This document shows positions 10,372 to 20,092 of a stretch of 64,000 nucleotides of DNA, in pieces. The notes under the pieces are model-generated. The model did not search any database and was not told where the DNA came from. It saw nothing but the letters and a program-made list of their open reading frames with translations. Both the position numbers and the translations under genes were made by a program. Origin of the DNA: Flavobacteriaceae bacterium (GTDB lineage Bacteria > Bacteroidota > Bacteroidia > Flavobacteriales > Flavobacteriaceae); NCBI GenBank assembly GCA_017852395.1, contig JAFMLE010000003.1, positions 12,190 to 76,189 on the forward strand. Reading direction: 5' to 3'. Within the stretch, counting starts at the first letter, position 1. Every line of letters begins with the position of its first letter.

Positions 10372-12477
10372 TTATAGGCTGTTAGTTAGTGTTTGCATTT
10401 TTTGGTTTAGAAGTTGAATGGCTTCGGTATATCTGCGATCCCATTCTTCTAGGCGGTTGGTAGCTTGAAGTGCAATTTCGTATTCTAGACCAGGTAAAAT
10501 CCATGCAGCATAGCCACTAAAAGGGTCTGATGATGCGTAAAGGGATTGATACCAACGACCAAAATACATTCCTTTTTGGGATAAAAAACTTTTTTCGAAA
10601 TCCAATAATTGTCGATTGATTGCCTTACGTTTTTTTGTACTGATCATGTCGCTGGATAGTTGTTGATCGAGTGCTATGGTGAGTTGTTGCGAAGTTATTT
10701 TTAGTTGGGTAATCGCATCTTGTGCTTGAGTAAAGCCGGTAAAATCGGGTTGGTATTTTTGGATTTTAGCAGTTGCGTTATCAAAATGCAATTGAAGATC
10801 AGTTGCATAACGATTGAGGTTGTAGGGAATTAGCGTTCCATTGGCCAATCGTAGGGCCATGATTCCTGCCATTTTTTCGACCATAGGGCCCATTTGAAAT
10901 TCGGGATCTACAAAACGTTGATAATATTCGAAACTGTCATAGTTAGAATGGTAAACTGTGGGTCCTCCTGCGCCTCCGCTAAGCGATGGGATACCAGCAT
11001 GCATATAAAAGGCAATGTGGTCCGAGCCGCCTCCTAAGTTGCCAATATTGGGTTCATGGAGCTTGTCTTTTTTCCAAAATTCGAATAAGGACTGTTGGGT
11101 GTAGGGATAGTTTACTTTTTTAGAAGCTTCCACGAGGAGCTTTTTTAGGGTAGGTGCTGCGGAAGCACCAAAATTTTTACCGGAAACGCCCCCGTCAAAA
11201 TTCATATATGCAACAGCTTTGGCTTGTAATTGGTCTTTTAGTTGTTCGACCCATTCGCTCGATCCAATGACGCCAAATTCTTCGGCATCCCAATGTGCTA
11301 TAAGAATGGACCTTTTTGGGCGAAATCCTTTTTTGGCCAGTTTGCCAAGTGTTTGGCTAAGGTTTAATAACATTGCCGTTCCACTATTTGGATCGGTTGC
11401 CCCAAAACCCCAAGCGTCATAATGGCATCCTAAGATGACCCACTCATCTGGAAATTCGGAGCCCTTAAGTACACCAACAATGTTGCGGGCCCGAACAAAA
11501 TCTATTTTTTGATCCACTTTTAGGCGCAGCTGCAACGAAGCTCCACCCTCTAGACGATAGGTAAATGGCAATCCACCCTGCCACGATGGGGGTACAGGAG
11601 CGCCTTTCATTTGTTCCATTATTTGGTTTGCGGCGCTGTACGATATTGGTGTGACCGGGATGTGATGCAATTGGGCGTCTTTGGGATCGATACGTTTTAT
11701 TTTTTTCTTACCATCTAAAGGTAGTGCGGGTTCAAAAGGCGTGAGGGGGTCTCCGGTGAAGTCTGTGGTTAAGAGGGATCCTCTTTGAATCGTACTTTCG
11801 TTATAATAGGGCCCTTCCGGATAGACAAGCCCTTTGGTATAACCGCTGTCTTTTGGATCGGTAAATATGATTAGCCCAGCAGCGCCATAGGCTTCTGCAA
11901 ATAGGGCTTTATATCCTCTAAAATTGCCGCCATAGCGGGCCAATACTATTTTTCCTTGAATTTCAATTCCCATGTTTTTGAGCGTTTCAAAATCTTCTTT
12001 TCGCCCATAATTGGCATAGACCACCTGTGCCGTCACATCACCACTACCCGAAAAGGCGTTCCAACCTTTCCATAACAATGGGTCATTAGAAAAGGGGTCT
12101 TCGGATAGTATGTTTTCTTGTTGATTGATTGTTGCTCGGGTGGGTGTAACGATTTCGATGACTGAGGTGCCTGGTTCTTTAGGGATATACACATCGTAAG
12201 GATAGGGGGTTACTTCAAACCCTGCTTCGGACATTACCTTAGTAAGGTATTGCTGTACCGCCTCGTTGGTTTTACTACCGGCAACATGAGGTCGAGCGGT
12301 TAAGGTTTTAAGGTGGGTTTTAAAAAGGGTAGTGTCTATCGTACTTAGAAAAACACCTTCTGTTTCTAACTGCTTTTGCCAATCTTCTATTGAATACCCC
12401 TCGTAGGGACTTTGTGCAAACAAGGGTGTCATAAAACTCGATACCCCCAAAATAATTACAAGCATGTTTTTGATCAT
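10372..12477 (-). CDS. M28 family peptidase, glutamate carboxypeptidase II-like
   Basis: A 701-residue peptidase with the three-part layout of glutamate carboxypeptidase II/transferrin-receptor proteins: a PA domain (about residues 100-280), an M28 catalytic domain (about 300-560) and a C-terminal helical dimerisation domain. Metal-binding pieces are GCHYDAWGFGATDPNSGT, DAEEFG, NFDGG and GGSDHIAF. The start at 12477 is preferred over an upstream Met because it gives a good signal peptide (MIKNMLVIILGVSSFMTPLFAQ) and begins one base after the TAG of the cytochrome gene. It precedes a second, differently built M28 gene, so the operon encodes two complementary exopeptidases. The usual substrates of the family are acidic or N-acetylated dipeptides. 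Confidence 0.9.
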   Translation of the reverse strand: MIKNMLVIILGVSSFMTPLFAQSPYEGYSIEDWQKQLETEGVFLSTIDTTLFKTHLKTLTARPHVAGSKTNEAVQQYLTKVMSEAGFEVTPYPYDVYIPKEPGTSVIEIVTPTRATINQQENILSEDPFSNDPLLWKGWNAFSGSGDVTAQVVYANYGRKEDFETLKNMGIEIQGKIVLARYGGNFRGYKALFAEAYGAAGLIIFTDPKDSGYTKGLVYPEGPYYNESTIQRGSLLTTDFTGDPLTPFEPALPLDGKKKIKRIDPKDAQLHHIPVTPISYSAANQIMEQMKGAPVPPSWQGGLPFTYRLEGGASLQLRLKVDQKIDFVRARNIVGVLKGSEFPDEWVILGCHYDAWGFGATDPNSGTAMLLNLSQTLGKLAKKGFRPKRSILIAHWDAEEFGVIGSSEWVEQLKDQLQAKAVAYMNFDGGVSGKNFGASAAPTLKKLLVEASKKVNYPYTQQSLFEFWKKDKLHEPNIGNLGGGSDHIAFYMHAGIPSLSGGAGGPTVYHSNYDSFEYYQRFVDPEFQMGPMVEKMAGIMALRLANGTLIPYNLNRYATDLQLHFDNATAKIQKYQPDFTGFTQAQDAITQLKITSQQLTIALDQQLSSDMISTKKRKAINRQLLDFEKSFLSQKGMYFGRWYQSLYASSDPFSGYAAWILPGLEYEIALQATNRLEEWDRRYTEAIQLLNQKMQTLTNSL

Positions 12478-12478
12478 A

Positions 12479-13459
12479 CTACTTGGTTTTAGTGATTTGA
12501 TATTTTTCTTTGTAGTAGGCAATTATTGGTTGGTAAGGGCCCAATTGATGTTGTTCTATCGAAAAATCATCCGCATAGGGTGGGTAGGGGGTAGATACGG
12601 GTTTTTTGATCAGGGTTGGAAAATCTTTTTCGAGCAGGGCTCTTTGTGGACGTTTTTGCTGATTGATATAACCGGCTACATCATACGCTTCTTCGTCGGT
12701 GAGTATGGGGGCATCATGGGATATCCCAAAGGGCATGTTGTATTTTATAAATTGTGCTGCAGTAATCACCCGGTTCATTCCGGCGCCATTATTGTACGAA
12801 TGGTTGCCCCAAAGTGGTGGGTATATATAGGTGTTGTTCTCGGGGGATTTTTGACCCTGCCCGTCGGATTTATGGCATAGTGCACAATGTTTTTGATAGG
12901 CGTCTGCACCAGCGATCAAGTTTACTTTTCGGTTGGGTAAGTCGATTGGTTTTAGTCCGTTGCCAAACTCGACATCTTTGGGTGGCATAAACTGATCCAG
13001 CCAACCAATATAGTGTAGCATGGCGCTCATCTCTTCAGAGTTTTCATCCAAAGAAATACCATTCATGCTGCGTGTAAAACAACCATTAATACGTTCTGCC
13101 AAGGTGCCTATTTTATCTTCTCGGCCACGGTATTGTGGAAACCGTTCTGTCACACCATAAAGCGGTATTCCATACGGTTTGATCCCATCGTTTAGATGAC
13201 AACTGGTACATTGTAGGGCATTACCCGTAATTTGCTTTTCGACTTTTGAGGCTCGTGGCCCGATGAGCTGATCTGTAGCTGTAAATAGGGTATAGCCATA
13301 AATGAGTTTTTGATCTTCGGATTGCAAAACAAGTGCTTCTATATCCAATTCATCAGGATAATCTGTTTTGTGGGTTTCGGATGGCTGTGTGTCCAGATAA
13401 ATAATACTACTAAAGAGTAGTATAACCATACTTATAAAGATAAGATAGGTCTGCGCCAT
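12479..13459 (-). CDS. Dihaem cytochrome c, TsdA-like (thiosulfate dehydrogenase/tetrathionate reductase family)
   Basis: A 326-residue exported protein with an N-terminal hydrophobic anchor or signal (residues 4-21) and two haem motifs, Cys84-Thr-Ser-Cys87-His88 and Cys192-Ala-Leu-Cys195-His196. The sequence between them (GVTERFPQYRGRE, ERINGCFTRSMNG, EEMSAM) follows the TsdA family closely, and Cys127 in RINGC sits about where TsdA places its rare His/Cys haem ligand. TsdA enzymes interconvert thiosulfate and tetrathionate in the periplasm. Here the gene heads an operon of peptidases, not sulfur genes, so the actual substrate is open. It is preceded by a 357-base non-coding stretch that should carry its promoter. 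Confidence 0.82.
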   Translation of the reverse strand: MAQTYLIFISMVILLFSSIIYLDTQPSETHKTDYPDELDIEALVLQSEDQKLIYGYTLFTATDQLIGPRASKVEKQITGNALQCTSCHLNDGIKPYGIPLYGVTERFPQYRGREDKIGTLAERINGCFTRSMNGISLDENSEEMSAMLHYIGWLDQFMPPKDVEFGNGLKPIDLPNRKVNLIAGADAYQKHCALCHKSDGQGQKSPENNTYIYPPLWGNHSYNNGAGMNRVITAAQFIKYNMPFGISHDAPILTDEEAYDVAGYINQQKRPQRALLEKDFPTLIKKPVSTPYPPYADDFSIEQHQLGPYQPIIAYYKEKYQITKTK

Positions 13460-13816
13460 TTTTTTTCCAAAGGCTTTAAAATCAGTATTTCCAGCTTCTT
13501 TCTCGATGATGGTTGTGTTTTTGATGATCTAAATATCTATCAACACAATATACTAAACAAATCAAAGGAAATGTTTTTGAACCAAAAGCAATTTTAGAAC
13601 GGGTTTTAAAATTAAAACGATGCATTGCATATTAGGGCTAAAAAGTCCTAAAAATTCAATTCTTCCATAGTGCACTACGGTTCAAATCCTGATGGATCTG
13701 TTTTATAGTTTATCTAATTGGTACAGTTTTAATTTAGGGTGCATGAAACATCTGATTTGATGTTTTAAAATCCCATTATAACCTCACAAGAATCGGGTTA
13801 TGATCAATTGATAAAG
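13460..13816. other. Non-coding spacer with three small inverted repeats
   Basis: No convincing gene is seen in these 357 bases between the cytochrome operon start and the tmRNA 3' end. Three short hairpins are visible: 13633-13650 (7-bp stem with one G-T pair, AAAA loop), 13746-13765 (AAACATC/GATGTTT, perfect 7-bp stem) and 13778-13801 (ATAACC/GGTTAT). The last, read leftward, lies just after the tmRNA and may be its terminator, though its following T-run is short. The leftward promoter of the cytochrome operon must lie here too, but I cannot place it. Confidence 0.4.
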
Positions 13817-14214
13817 TGGAGTCGGCGGGAATCGAACCCGCGTCCAAACAAGCTTTAAAAGAGCTTTCTACAAGTTTAGTTTTTGTTTGATTTTCGTCAA
13901 GATGCTGACCAAAAACTGCCTACACCTTGCTTAGTGTCTAAAGTTGAAAAACACCTCCGACACGCCAGTGTTTCGATGTTGACTTTTATGGTGCCTCAAA
14001 GTAGATCGCCGTCAACAAGGGCTATCCTGAGACATCCAGCTTCCCGACCTAGTCGGGACTTGGCATTAACGTACTATAATTCAGTTAATTATGCAGCTAG
14101 AGCGTAATTATTTTCGCCATTTAAAAAAGTTGAAACATAAGATTTACGAGCTGTGTATCAGCGCTCGACTTGCTTACCGTTCTAAACAACCTGCTGTCAA
14201 AACCAGTCGACCCC
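13817..14214 (-). ncRNA. ssrA: tmRNA (transfer-messenger RNA)
   Basis: The 398-base RNA rescues stalled ribosomes by trans-translation. The 5' end GGGGUCG (at 14214) pairs with CGACUCC near the 3' end, and the T-arm sequence GGGTTCGATTCCCGCC precedes it, forming the tRNA-like domain. The tag reading frame is at 14118-14089. The 3' CCA is not encoded: the discriminator A at 13817 is followed by CTT, so CCA must be added enzymatically. The gene lies between the cytochrome operon and divergent typA. Confidence 0.95.
14089..14118 (-). CDS. tmRNA proteolysis-tag reading frame
   Basis: Inside the tmRNA, the codons GGC GAA AAT AAT TAC GCT CTA GCT GCA TAA encode GENNYALAA followed by stop. The terminal ALAA is the degradation signal read by ClpXP-type proteases, and GE-N-NYALAA is the tag form expected in Bacteroidota. 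The alanine added from the charged tmRNA itself would precede it. The frame is not translated independently. Confidence 0.88.
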   Translation of the reverse strand, partial: GENNYALAA

Positions 14215-14255
14215 AAATTTCAATGAACATTTGCCTACAGGCAAATAATATGCCA

Positions 14256-14263
14256 CAAATATA
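14256..14263 (-). promoter_or_regulatory. Possible tmRNA promoter -7 element
   Basis: Read leftward, TATATTTG matches the Bacteroidota -7 consensus TAnnTTTG, 42 bases upstream of the mature tmRNA 5' end, which would leave a leader for RNase P to remove. The nearest upstream TTG (14290-14288) gives a spacing of 24, longer than ideal. Confidence 0.35.
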
Positions 14264-14438
14264 CGCATTTTGCACGCGCGATCACTACAAACAATCAACG
14301 GTTATTTTAGGTTTGCGCAGCGGTAATTTGTGCACAGAAATCAGCCATCAGCTTTCCTGTGCTAAACGGTCTAATCATCTTTCTAGAAGCTGCTAATTTT
14401 TTGCCGATAAAATACGACTGCTACTGGTTTTAATCACC

Positions 14439-14446
14439 TATATTTG
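14439..14446 (+). promoter_or_regulatory. Possible typA promoter -7 element
   Basis: TATATTTG is a perfect TAnnTTTG match ending 16 bases before the typA ATG at 14463, implying a very short leader. I do not see a good TTG -33 element at the usual distance, so confidence is limited. Confidence 0.4.
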
Positions 14447-14462
14447 CCGCAAAATTTTTTTG

Positions 14463-16265
14463 ATGTCCAATTTGAGAAATATTGCGATCATTGCCCACGT
14501 TGACCACGGCAAAACTACTTTAGTTGACAAAATATTGCATCACTGTGCGCTCTTCGAAGCACACCAAAAGACAGGTGAACTCATTTTGGATAATAACGAT
14601 CTTGAAAAAGAACGTGGTATAACAATTCTATCAAAGAATGTTTCGGTAACCTATAAGGGTGTAAAAATCAATTTGATTGACACACCCGGCCACGCTGATT
14701 TTGGAGGTGAGGTAGAACGTGTGCTCAATATGGCCGACGGTGTTTTATTGCTCGTCGATGCTTTTGAAGGACCGATGCCGCAAACACGGTTTGTCCTTCA
14801 AAAAGCCATAGACATGAAGTTGAAACCCTTGGTTGTGATCAACAAGGTAGATAAAGAAAATTGCACGCCCGATATGGTACAGGATGCAGTTTTTGATTTG
14901 ATGTTTGACCTTGGAGCAGAAGAATGGCAATTGGACTTTCCTACCATCTATGGATCAGCCAAAAACGGATGGATGGCCCCAGACTGGAACGCTCCAACTT
15001 CAGACATTGCCCATTTGTTGGATATGGTTTTGGAACACATCCCTGCCCCCAAAACTTTAGAAGGCGCTGCACAGATGTTAATTACTTCCTTAGACTTTTC
15101 TTCTTACACCGGTCGTATAGCCATCGGAAGATTGCATCGCGGAAATTGGTCGGCCAATCAAGCAGTTGCTTTAGTAAAGCCCGACGGGACTATTGTAAAG
15201 TCACGCATCAAGGAGCTGCACGTTTTTGAAGGGATGGGCCGCAAAAAAGTCGATCATGTACAAACCGGTGATCTATGTGCTTTGGTTGGGCTAGAAGATT
15301 TTGATATTGGAGATACCATAACCGATCTTGAACATCCCGAAGCATTGCCTACAATAGCCATTGATGAACCTACGATGAGTATGCTTTTTACCATCAACGA
15401 CTCGCCATTTTTTGGACAAGAAGGCAAATTTGTCACCTCGCGACACATCAAAACACGTTTAGAACGTGAGTTAGAAAGAAACTTGGCCATGCGTCTAGAA
15501 GAAACCCAATCGTCGGATTCTTTTTTGGTTTTTGGTCGAGGGGTGTTGCACCTATCGATTCTTATCGAAACCATGCGTCGTGAGGGATATGAACTTCAAA
15601 TCGGTCAACCTCAAGTGATTATTAAAGAAATTGACGGAAAAAAAAGTGAACCGATAGAAGAATTGACCATCGACTTGCCCGAGACACTTTCTGGTAAAGC
15701 GGTAGAAATGGTTACCCTTAGAAAGGGTGAAATGTTGAGCATGGTACCTCGAGGGGACCGTATGCTGATCGAGTTTAGTATTCCTTCGCGAGGCATTATC
15801 GGACTGCGCAACCAACTGCTTACGGCCACTGCCGGCGAGGCGATTATGAACCATCGCTTTAAAGCCTTCGAACCCTACAAAGGGACCATACCCGGCAGAA
15901 TCAACGGCTCGCTGATTTCGATGGAAAATGGCAAAGCCATACCATATGCATTGGACAAACTTCAAGAACGGGGCAAGTTTTTTGTCCATCCCAACGAACC
16001 CGTATATACCGGACAAGTAATCGGAGAAAATAGCCGCCCCGACGATATGGTTATCAATGTAACAAAAACCAAAAAGCTTTCTAACGTGCGTGCTTCCGGG
16101 AGCGATGATAAGGTAAAATTGGCACCCCCAATCAAATTTAGTTTAGAAGAAGCCCTAGAGTATATTCAGGCAGACGAGTATGTAGAGGTCACCCCCAATT
16201 CATTGCGATTACGAAAAATTTTCCTTAACGAAAACGACCGCAAGCGCCAGCAAGCGAAAGCTTAA
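14463..16265 (+). CDS. typA: Ribosome-associated translational GTPase TypA/BipA
   Basis: A 600-residue cytoplasmic GTPase of the EF-G-like superfamily that binds ribosomes and supports 50S assembly and stress adaptation. Motifs seen: G1 AHVDHGKT (residues 11-18), the switch-I RGITI, G3 DTPGHADF (73-80) and G4 NKVD (127-130). The domain II barrel, EF-G-like domain III, and the BipA-specific C-terminal part with [11 protein letters not shown] and [11 protein letters not shown]-like sequence follow. I start at the ATG at 14463, giving [10 protein letters not shown], and not at the TTG one codon earlier. The final four bases overlap the stop of convergent ftsE. Full length, no anomaly. Confidence 0.97.
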   Translation: MSNLRNIAIIAHVDHGKTTLVDKILHHCALFEAHQKTGELILDNNDLEKERGITILSKNVSVTYKGVKINLIDTPGHADFGGEVERVLNMADGVLLLVDAFEGPMPQTRFVLQKAIDMKLKPLVVINKVDKENCTPDMVQDAVFDLMFDLGAEEWQLDFPTIYGSAKNGWMAPDWNAPTSDIAHLLDMVLEHIPAPKTLEGAAQMLITSLDFSSYTGRIAIGRLHRGNWSANQAVALVKPDGTIVKSRIKELHVFEGMGRKKVDHVQTGDLCALVGLEDFDIGDTITDLEHPEALPTIAIDEPTMSMLFTINDSPFFGQEGKFVTSRHIKTRLERELERNLAMRLEETQSSDSFLVFGRGVLHLSILIETMRREGYELQIGQPQVIIKEIDGKKSEPIEELTIDLPETLSGKAVEMVTLRKGEMLSMVPRGDRMLIEFSIPSRGIIGLRNQLLTATAGEAIMNHRFKAFEPYKGTIPGRINGSLISMENGKAIPYALDKLQERGKFFVHPNEPVYTGQVIGENSRPDDMVINVTKTKKLSNVRASGSDDKVKLAPPIKFSLEEALEYIQADEYVEVTPNSLRLRKIFLNENDRKRQQAKA

Positions 16266-16945
16266 TTTTTTTGGGCCACTACTTCGAAAATCTGTTGATT
16301 TTCACATTGAAAAATTTTGCCGGGAAACTTCACGATCATGTTATAATCGTGGGTCGCCATAAGTATGGTCATTCCTTTTTGATGTAGGGTCTTAAAGAGC
16401 TGCATAATTTCTTTACTCGTTTCTGGATCGAGGTTGCCCGTTGGCTCATCGGCAATGATCAGCTGTGGCTCGTTGAGCAAAGCACGTGCAATAGCAATCC
16501 GTTGTTGCTCCCCACCCGAAATTTCGAAAGGATATTTTTTGGTATTGACATCGACCCCCACCAATTCCAAAACATCCTGAATTCTTTGGTTGATTTTGGT
16601 CTTATCCGTCCAACCTGTAGCCCGAAGCACAAAAGACAGGTTGTCATAAATGTCTCGATCGGGCAACAATTTAAAATCTTGAAAAACGACCCCTAAACTT
16701 CTTCTGAGATTCGGGATGTTTTTTTGACTTAGGGATTCCAAAGCATAGCCAGCCACATGACCCACACCAGATTTTAGTTTGAGGTCACCATAGAGGGCTT
16801 TGATCAAGCTACTTTTTCCGCTACCGGTTTTGCCGATGAGAAAAACAAACTCGCCTGGCAGTACTTCAAAATTGACATGATCCAAGACCACTTTATCTCT
16901 TTGGGCAAGGGTTGCATTGGTAAATGAAACGATGGCTTTGGACAT
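16262..16945 (-). CDS. ftsE: Cell-division ABC transporter ATP-binding protein FtsE
   Basis: A 227-residue ABC ATPase with Walker A GKTGSGKS (38-45), signature SGGEQQR, Walker [10 protein letters not shown] and the H-loop ATHDYN. The order and the sequence around the Q-loop ([16 protein letters not shown]) fit FtsE, which with FtsX controls septal peptidoglycan hydrolases. No ftsX lies next to it here, which agrees with Flavobacteriia where ftsX is commonly elsewhere. It is convergent with typA (4-base overlap) and divergent from the TPR gene at 17084. LolD-like exporters have a similar ATPase, so assignment rests on overall resemblance. Confidence 0.88.
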   Translation of the reverse strand: MSKAIVSFTNATLAQRDKVVLDHVNFEVLPGEFVFLIGKTGSGKSSLIKALYGDLKLKSGVGHVAGYALESLSQKNIPNLRRSLGVVFQDFKLLPDRDIYDNLSFVLRATGWTDKTKINQRIQDVLELVGVDVNTKKYPFEISGGEQQRIAIARALLNEPQLIIADEPTGNLDPETSKEIMQLFKTLHQKGMTILMATHDYNMIVKFPGKIFQCENQQIFEVVAQKN

Positions 16946-17083
16946 GTTTTGGCGTTTAAATTTTTATAAAAATACTGGATATTAAAAAGTTTTCTAAAAA
17001 ACTGATGAAAAAATATACCGAGTCCCAGTTTTTAACGTTAATTATGTAGGACAAAAAATTTAATCTTGTATCGTCAGAAAAAT

Positions 17084-20000
17084 ATGCGACCCTTTCTATT
17101 TTTTGTATTTCTTCTTTTTTTTCAGAATGGATTTTCTCAGTACCTCAATCTGGGCTATGATTTTGAAAATAGAGCAGCAACACGCTATCATTTAGAAAGT
17201 TATGCAACGGTACAGAATGCCTGGCATATAGTTCCCAAATATGGGTATACCCTTATGGATTTTGAGCAAGAGGACTATTATAAACTCAGTGCTGCATTGC
17301 GTCAAAATGTTCCTGGCGCAGAAAAAAAACGTCTTTTATTTTTGTCCGATTATCCCCAAAGTGAATTGGGCAACACCATTGCCTTGGACTTGGCACATTA
17401 TTATTTTAATAATGAAAAATACAGTTATGCACTCAAATGGTATCGTACCCTAACCCTAAAAAACATCACAAAATCCAAGCAGCCTCGATACAACTTCAAT
17501 TATGGTTATACCCTCTTTTTAACCAAAAATTACAACAAGGCCAAACCCTATCTAGAACGCGTAAAAAGCCATCCCAAGTTCGAATCGGATGCCCATTACT
17601 ATCTCGGACACATTGCCTATCAGTTAGACGACTATGAAGGTGCAAGCTCTTCTTTTTCTCAAGTTTCAAACCGAAGTAGAAAAACCGATTTGGGTTATTT
17701 TCAGGTAGACATGAATTTTAAAATAGGGCGTTTTGAAGAAGCCATTCGATTGGGCAAAATCCAACTCGAGAAAGCCGATGCCTCCAATACCTCGCAATTG
17801 TCCAAAATAATCGGTGAGAGCTATTTTAATCTCAAGCAATTCGAAGATGCCTTACCTTTTCTACAAGCCTATCAAGGCAACAGCAAGGGTTGGGAAGCCG
17901 TTGACTATTATCAATTGGGATATGTTTATTATCACATTGGGGACTACAACTCGGCCACGGCCCAATTCAACAAGATTATAAATTCTAAAACACCATTGGC
18001 GCAGAGTGCATATTATATGCTGGCCGATTGTTATCTGAAGTCTCAAAAAAAAATTGAGGCACTCAATGCGTTTAGAAGCGCAGCTCAAATGTCCTACGAT
18101 ACTGACCTTCAAAAAGATGCCTTGTTGCAATATGCCAAGCTTTCATATCAAATTGGCAATCCCTACGAAGACACAGCAGAGGTTTTACTCAGATATATAG
18201 AAAGGTATCCGGACGATTCTGAGATTGAAGCGTTAGAAAAACTGTTGATCAATTCGTACACCAATGGTGCCAACTACGAAGCAGCGCTAGCACTTCTTAC
18301 TTCAAAAAACAATTATCGCAATGCTGCATTACTTCAAAAAGTAGCATTTCTATACGGCATTGAGTGGTACACTTCAGGAAATTATACTCAGGCCTTTGAA
18401 TACTTAGAACAGGCTGCAAGTAGCAACGAGAACAAAACCATCAAAGCCCGCGCAACCTATTGGATGGGAGTTGCCGCCTATGAGCTTGGGCGCTATTCTT
18501 TAGCCATTGAGTCGTTTTTAGATTTTGAAAAACAAGGCAACAAAAGCACTCCAGAAGAAAGCAAACAATTCTACTACCAGTTGGGTTATGCCTATTTTCA
18601 ATTGCAAGATTATGCGCAAGCCTTAGCCGCTTTTGAAAAACAACTAAAACATCAAAAACCCCTTACAGCCACCTACCAAATTGATCTTTATACCCGTATG
18701 GGCGATGCGCACTTTGCGCTAAAAGACTATTGGCCTGCAATGGAACAGTACAATAAAGTTATTGCCTTGCGTCCCGAAAATTCTTTTTATGCATACTATC
18801 AAAAAAGCATCAGTTATGGATTTGTCGACCGCAATCAACAAAAGATTAGCACATTGGCAGCCTTGATTGAACAAACACAAAAAAATCCCTATCTGGACGA
18901 CGCACTTTATGAGCTGGCCAATACGTATGCCTCTACTCAAGACGCCAAAAATGCACTCATAACCTATCAAAAACTCATACAAAATCACCCTACAAGCCCC
19001 TACATACCAAGGGCGTTGCTCAATAAAGGGTTGGTGCACTATAACTTAGAACAACTCGACTATGCCAAAAATGATTTGGAAACCGTTGTTCTCAAATTCT
19101 CACGAGACCTTGCCGCACAACAAGCACTAACTACCCTTAGAGAAATTGCCATAGAGGAGGGGAGTACGGCTGCCTTCCGTCAATTTGTACAAACCCATCA
19201 GATCAGTTCCATCAGTGAGGTAGAGTTGGCACAAACCGCATTTTTAGCTGCCGAAAAATACTATTTGGACAACAGAACAAAGCAAGCACAAAAATTGCTG
19301 GTAGATTATATCGTCACCTATCCAAACAATCCCAACACACTAACCGCAAAATTTTATTTGGCCGAACTTTATTATGAGCAAGAGGATTGGAGCAACGCAT
19401 TAGATATTTATCGTGAAATAGGTTTTCTTCCAATAAATGAATATACCGAAAAAGCACTTGTAAAAGCTGCTATAGCAGCCACAAACACCCCAGAAAAGGA
19501 AGCTGCCATTCCGCTTTGGAGGCGTTTGGACAGCATCGCCAGCTTTGAAGAAAACAAAAGATATGCGCAATTCAATCTTATGAAAGCGGCTTATGAAACT
19601 CAAATTTATGAGGAAGCCAAAACACGATCGCAGCAAATAATTACATACCCAGACCTGGACCCCAAGATCAAATGGGATGCCTATGATATACTGGCGCATT
19701 CGGCACTTAAAGTAGGGGATAGTATACAGGCACAAGCCGCTTTTTTAGCCTTAGAAAATGCCCCTGATGACGTCCGAGCAGCAGAAGCCCTTTTCTTTAA
19801 AGCCACTCTGCAAGCCCAAAGAGGCGATTTTGCCGGCTCGAACACTACCATAGCTAGTATTTCGCAAAATCATAGCAATTCTGGAATATGGGGTGCAAAA
19901 AGCCTGTTATTGATGGCTCAAAATTTCCAAGCAACTGACGATCCATTTCAAGCTCAATTTATATTAGACACCCTTATTGAAAATTTTACAGCATATCCAG

Positions 20001-20092
20001 AAGTACAAGAAGCTGCGCAACAATTGAAGGCAAAAATCACCCTAGCTACATCCCAATCAGAAAACCAAAATTATACGCCCGATGAAAACTAA
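17084..20092 (+). CDS. Large exported tetratricopeptide-repeat protein
   Basis: A 1002-residue protein made almost wholly of TPR-type helical pairs (for example ALKWYRTLTL, SYFNLKQFEDALPFLQ, YYQLGYVYYHIGDYNSA, YAYFQLQDYAQALAAFEKQL). The ATG at 17084 is preferred over a TTG 18 bases earlier because it directly begins the signal peptide MRPFLFFVFLLFFQNGFSQ. No catalytic motif is visible; TPR solenoids act as scaffolds. The stop overlaps the next gene, an outer-membrane barrel protein, by 11 bases, so the two are translationally coupled and likely work together at the cell envelope. I infer a periplasmic scaffold for outer-membrane assembly or maintenance; the exact role is unknown. Confidence 0.85.
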   Translation: MRPFLFFVFLLFFQNGFSQYLNLGYDFENRAATRYHLESYATVQNAWHIVPKYGYTLMDFEQEDYYKLSAALRQNVPGAEKKRLLFLSDYPQSELGNTIALDLAHYYFNNEKYSYALKWYRTLTLKNITKSKQPRYNFNYGYTLFLTKNYNKAKPYLERVKSHPKFESDAHYYLGHIAYQLDDYEGASSSFSQVSNRSRKTDLGYFQVDMNFKIGRFEEAIRLGKIQLEKADASNTSQLSKIIGESYFNLKQFEDALPFLQAYQGNSKGWEAVDYYQLGYVYYHIGDYNSATAQFNKIINSKTPLAQSAYYMLADCYLKSQKKIEALNAFRSAAQMSYDTDLQKDALLQYAKLSYQIGNPYEDTAEVLLRYIERYPDDSEIEALEKLLINSYTNGANYEAALALLTSKNNYRNAALLQKVAFLYGIEWYTSGNYTQAFEYLEQAASSNENKTIKARATYWMGVAAYELGRYSLAIESFLDFEKQGNKSTPEESKQFYYQLGYAYFQLQDYAQALAAFEKQLKHQKPLTATYQIDLYTRMGDAHFALKDYWPAMEQYNKVIALRPENSFYAYYQKSISYGFVDRNQQKISTLAALIEQTQKNPYLDDALYELANTYASTQDAKNALITYQKLIQNHPTSPYIPRALLNKGLVHYNLEQLDYAKNDLETVVLKFSRDLAAQQALTTLREIAIEEGSTAAFRQFVQTHQISSISEVELAQTAFLAAEKYYLDNRTKQAQKLLVDYIVTYPNNPNTLTAKFYLAELYYEQEDWSNALDIYREIGFLPINEYTEKALVKAAIAATNTPEKEAAIPLWRRLDSIASFEENKRYAQFNLMKAAYETQIYEEAKTRSQQIITYPDLDPKIKWDAYDILAHSALKVGDSIQAQAAFLALENAPDDVRAAEALFFKATLQAQRGDFAGSNTTIASISQNHSNSGIWGAKSLLLMAQNFQATDDPFQAQFILDTLIENFTAYPEVQEAAQQLKAKITLATSQSENQNYTPDEN

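Noticed and set aside
11800-11900. Possible frameshift in the GCPII-like gene between PA and catalytic domains
   Set aside because: The frame stays open through both domains and conserved motifs occur on each side in the same frame.
12464-12880. Rightward 138-codon frame with hydrophobic stretches opposite the TsdA-like gene
   Set aside because: The opposite strand has two haem motifs and clear family conservation, so this frame is a shadow.
13817-13850. tRNA-like sequence with a T-arm on the minus strand
   Set aside because: It is the 3' half of the tRNA-like domain of tmRNA; no separate anticodon arm or acceptor partner is present nearby other than the tmRNA 5' end at 14214.
13883-14396. 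Rightward open frames of 74 and 101 codons across the tmRNA region
   Set aside because: They run antisense to tmRNA and its promoter and have no leader, family resemblance or start signal.
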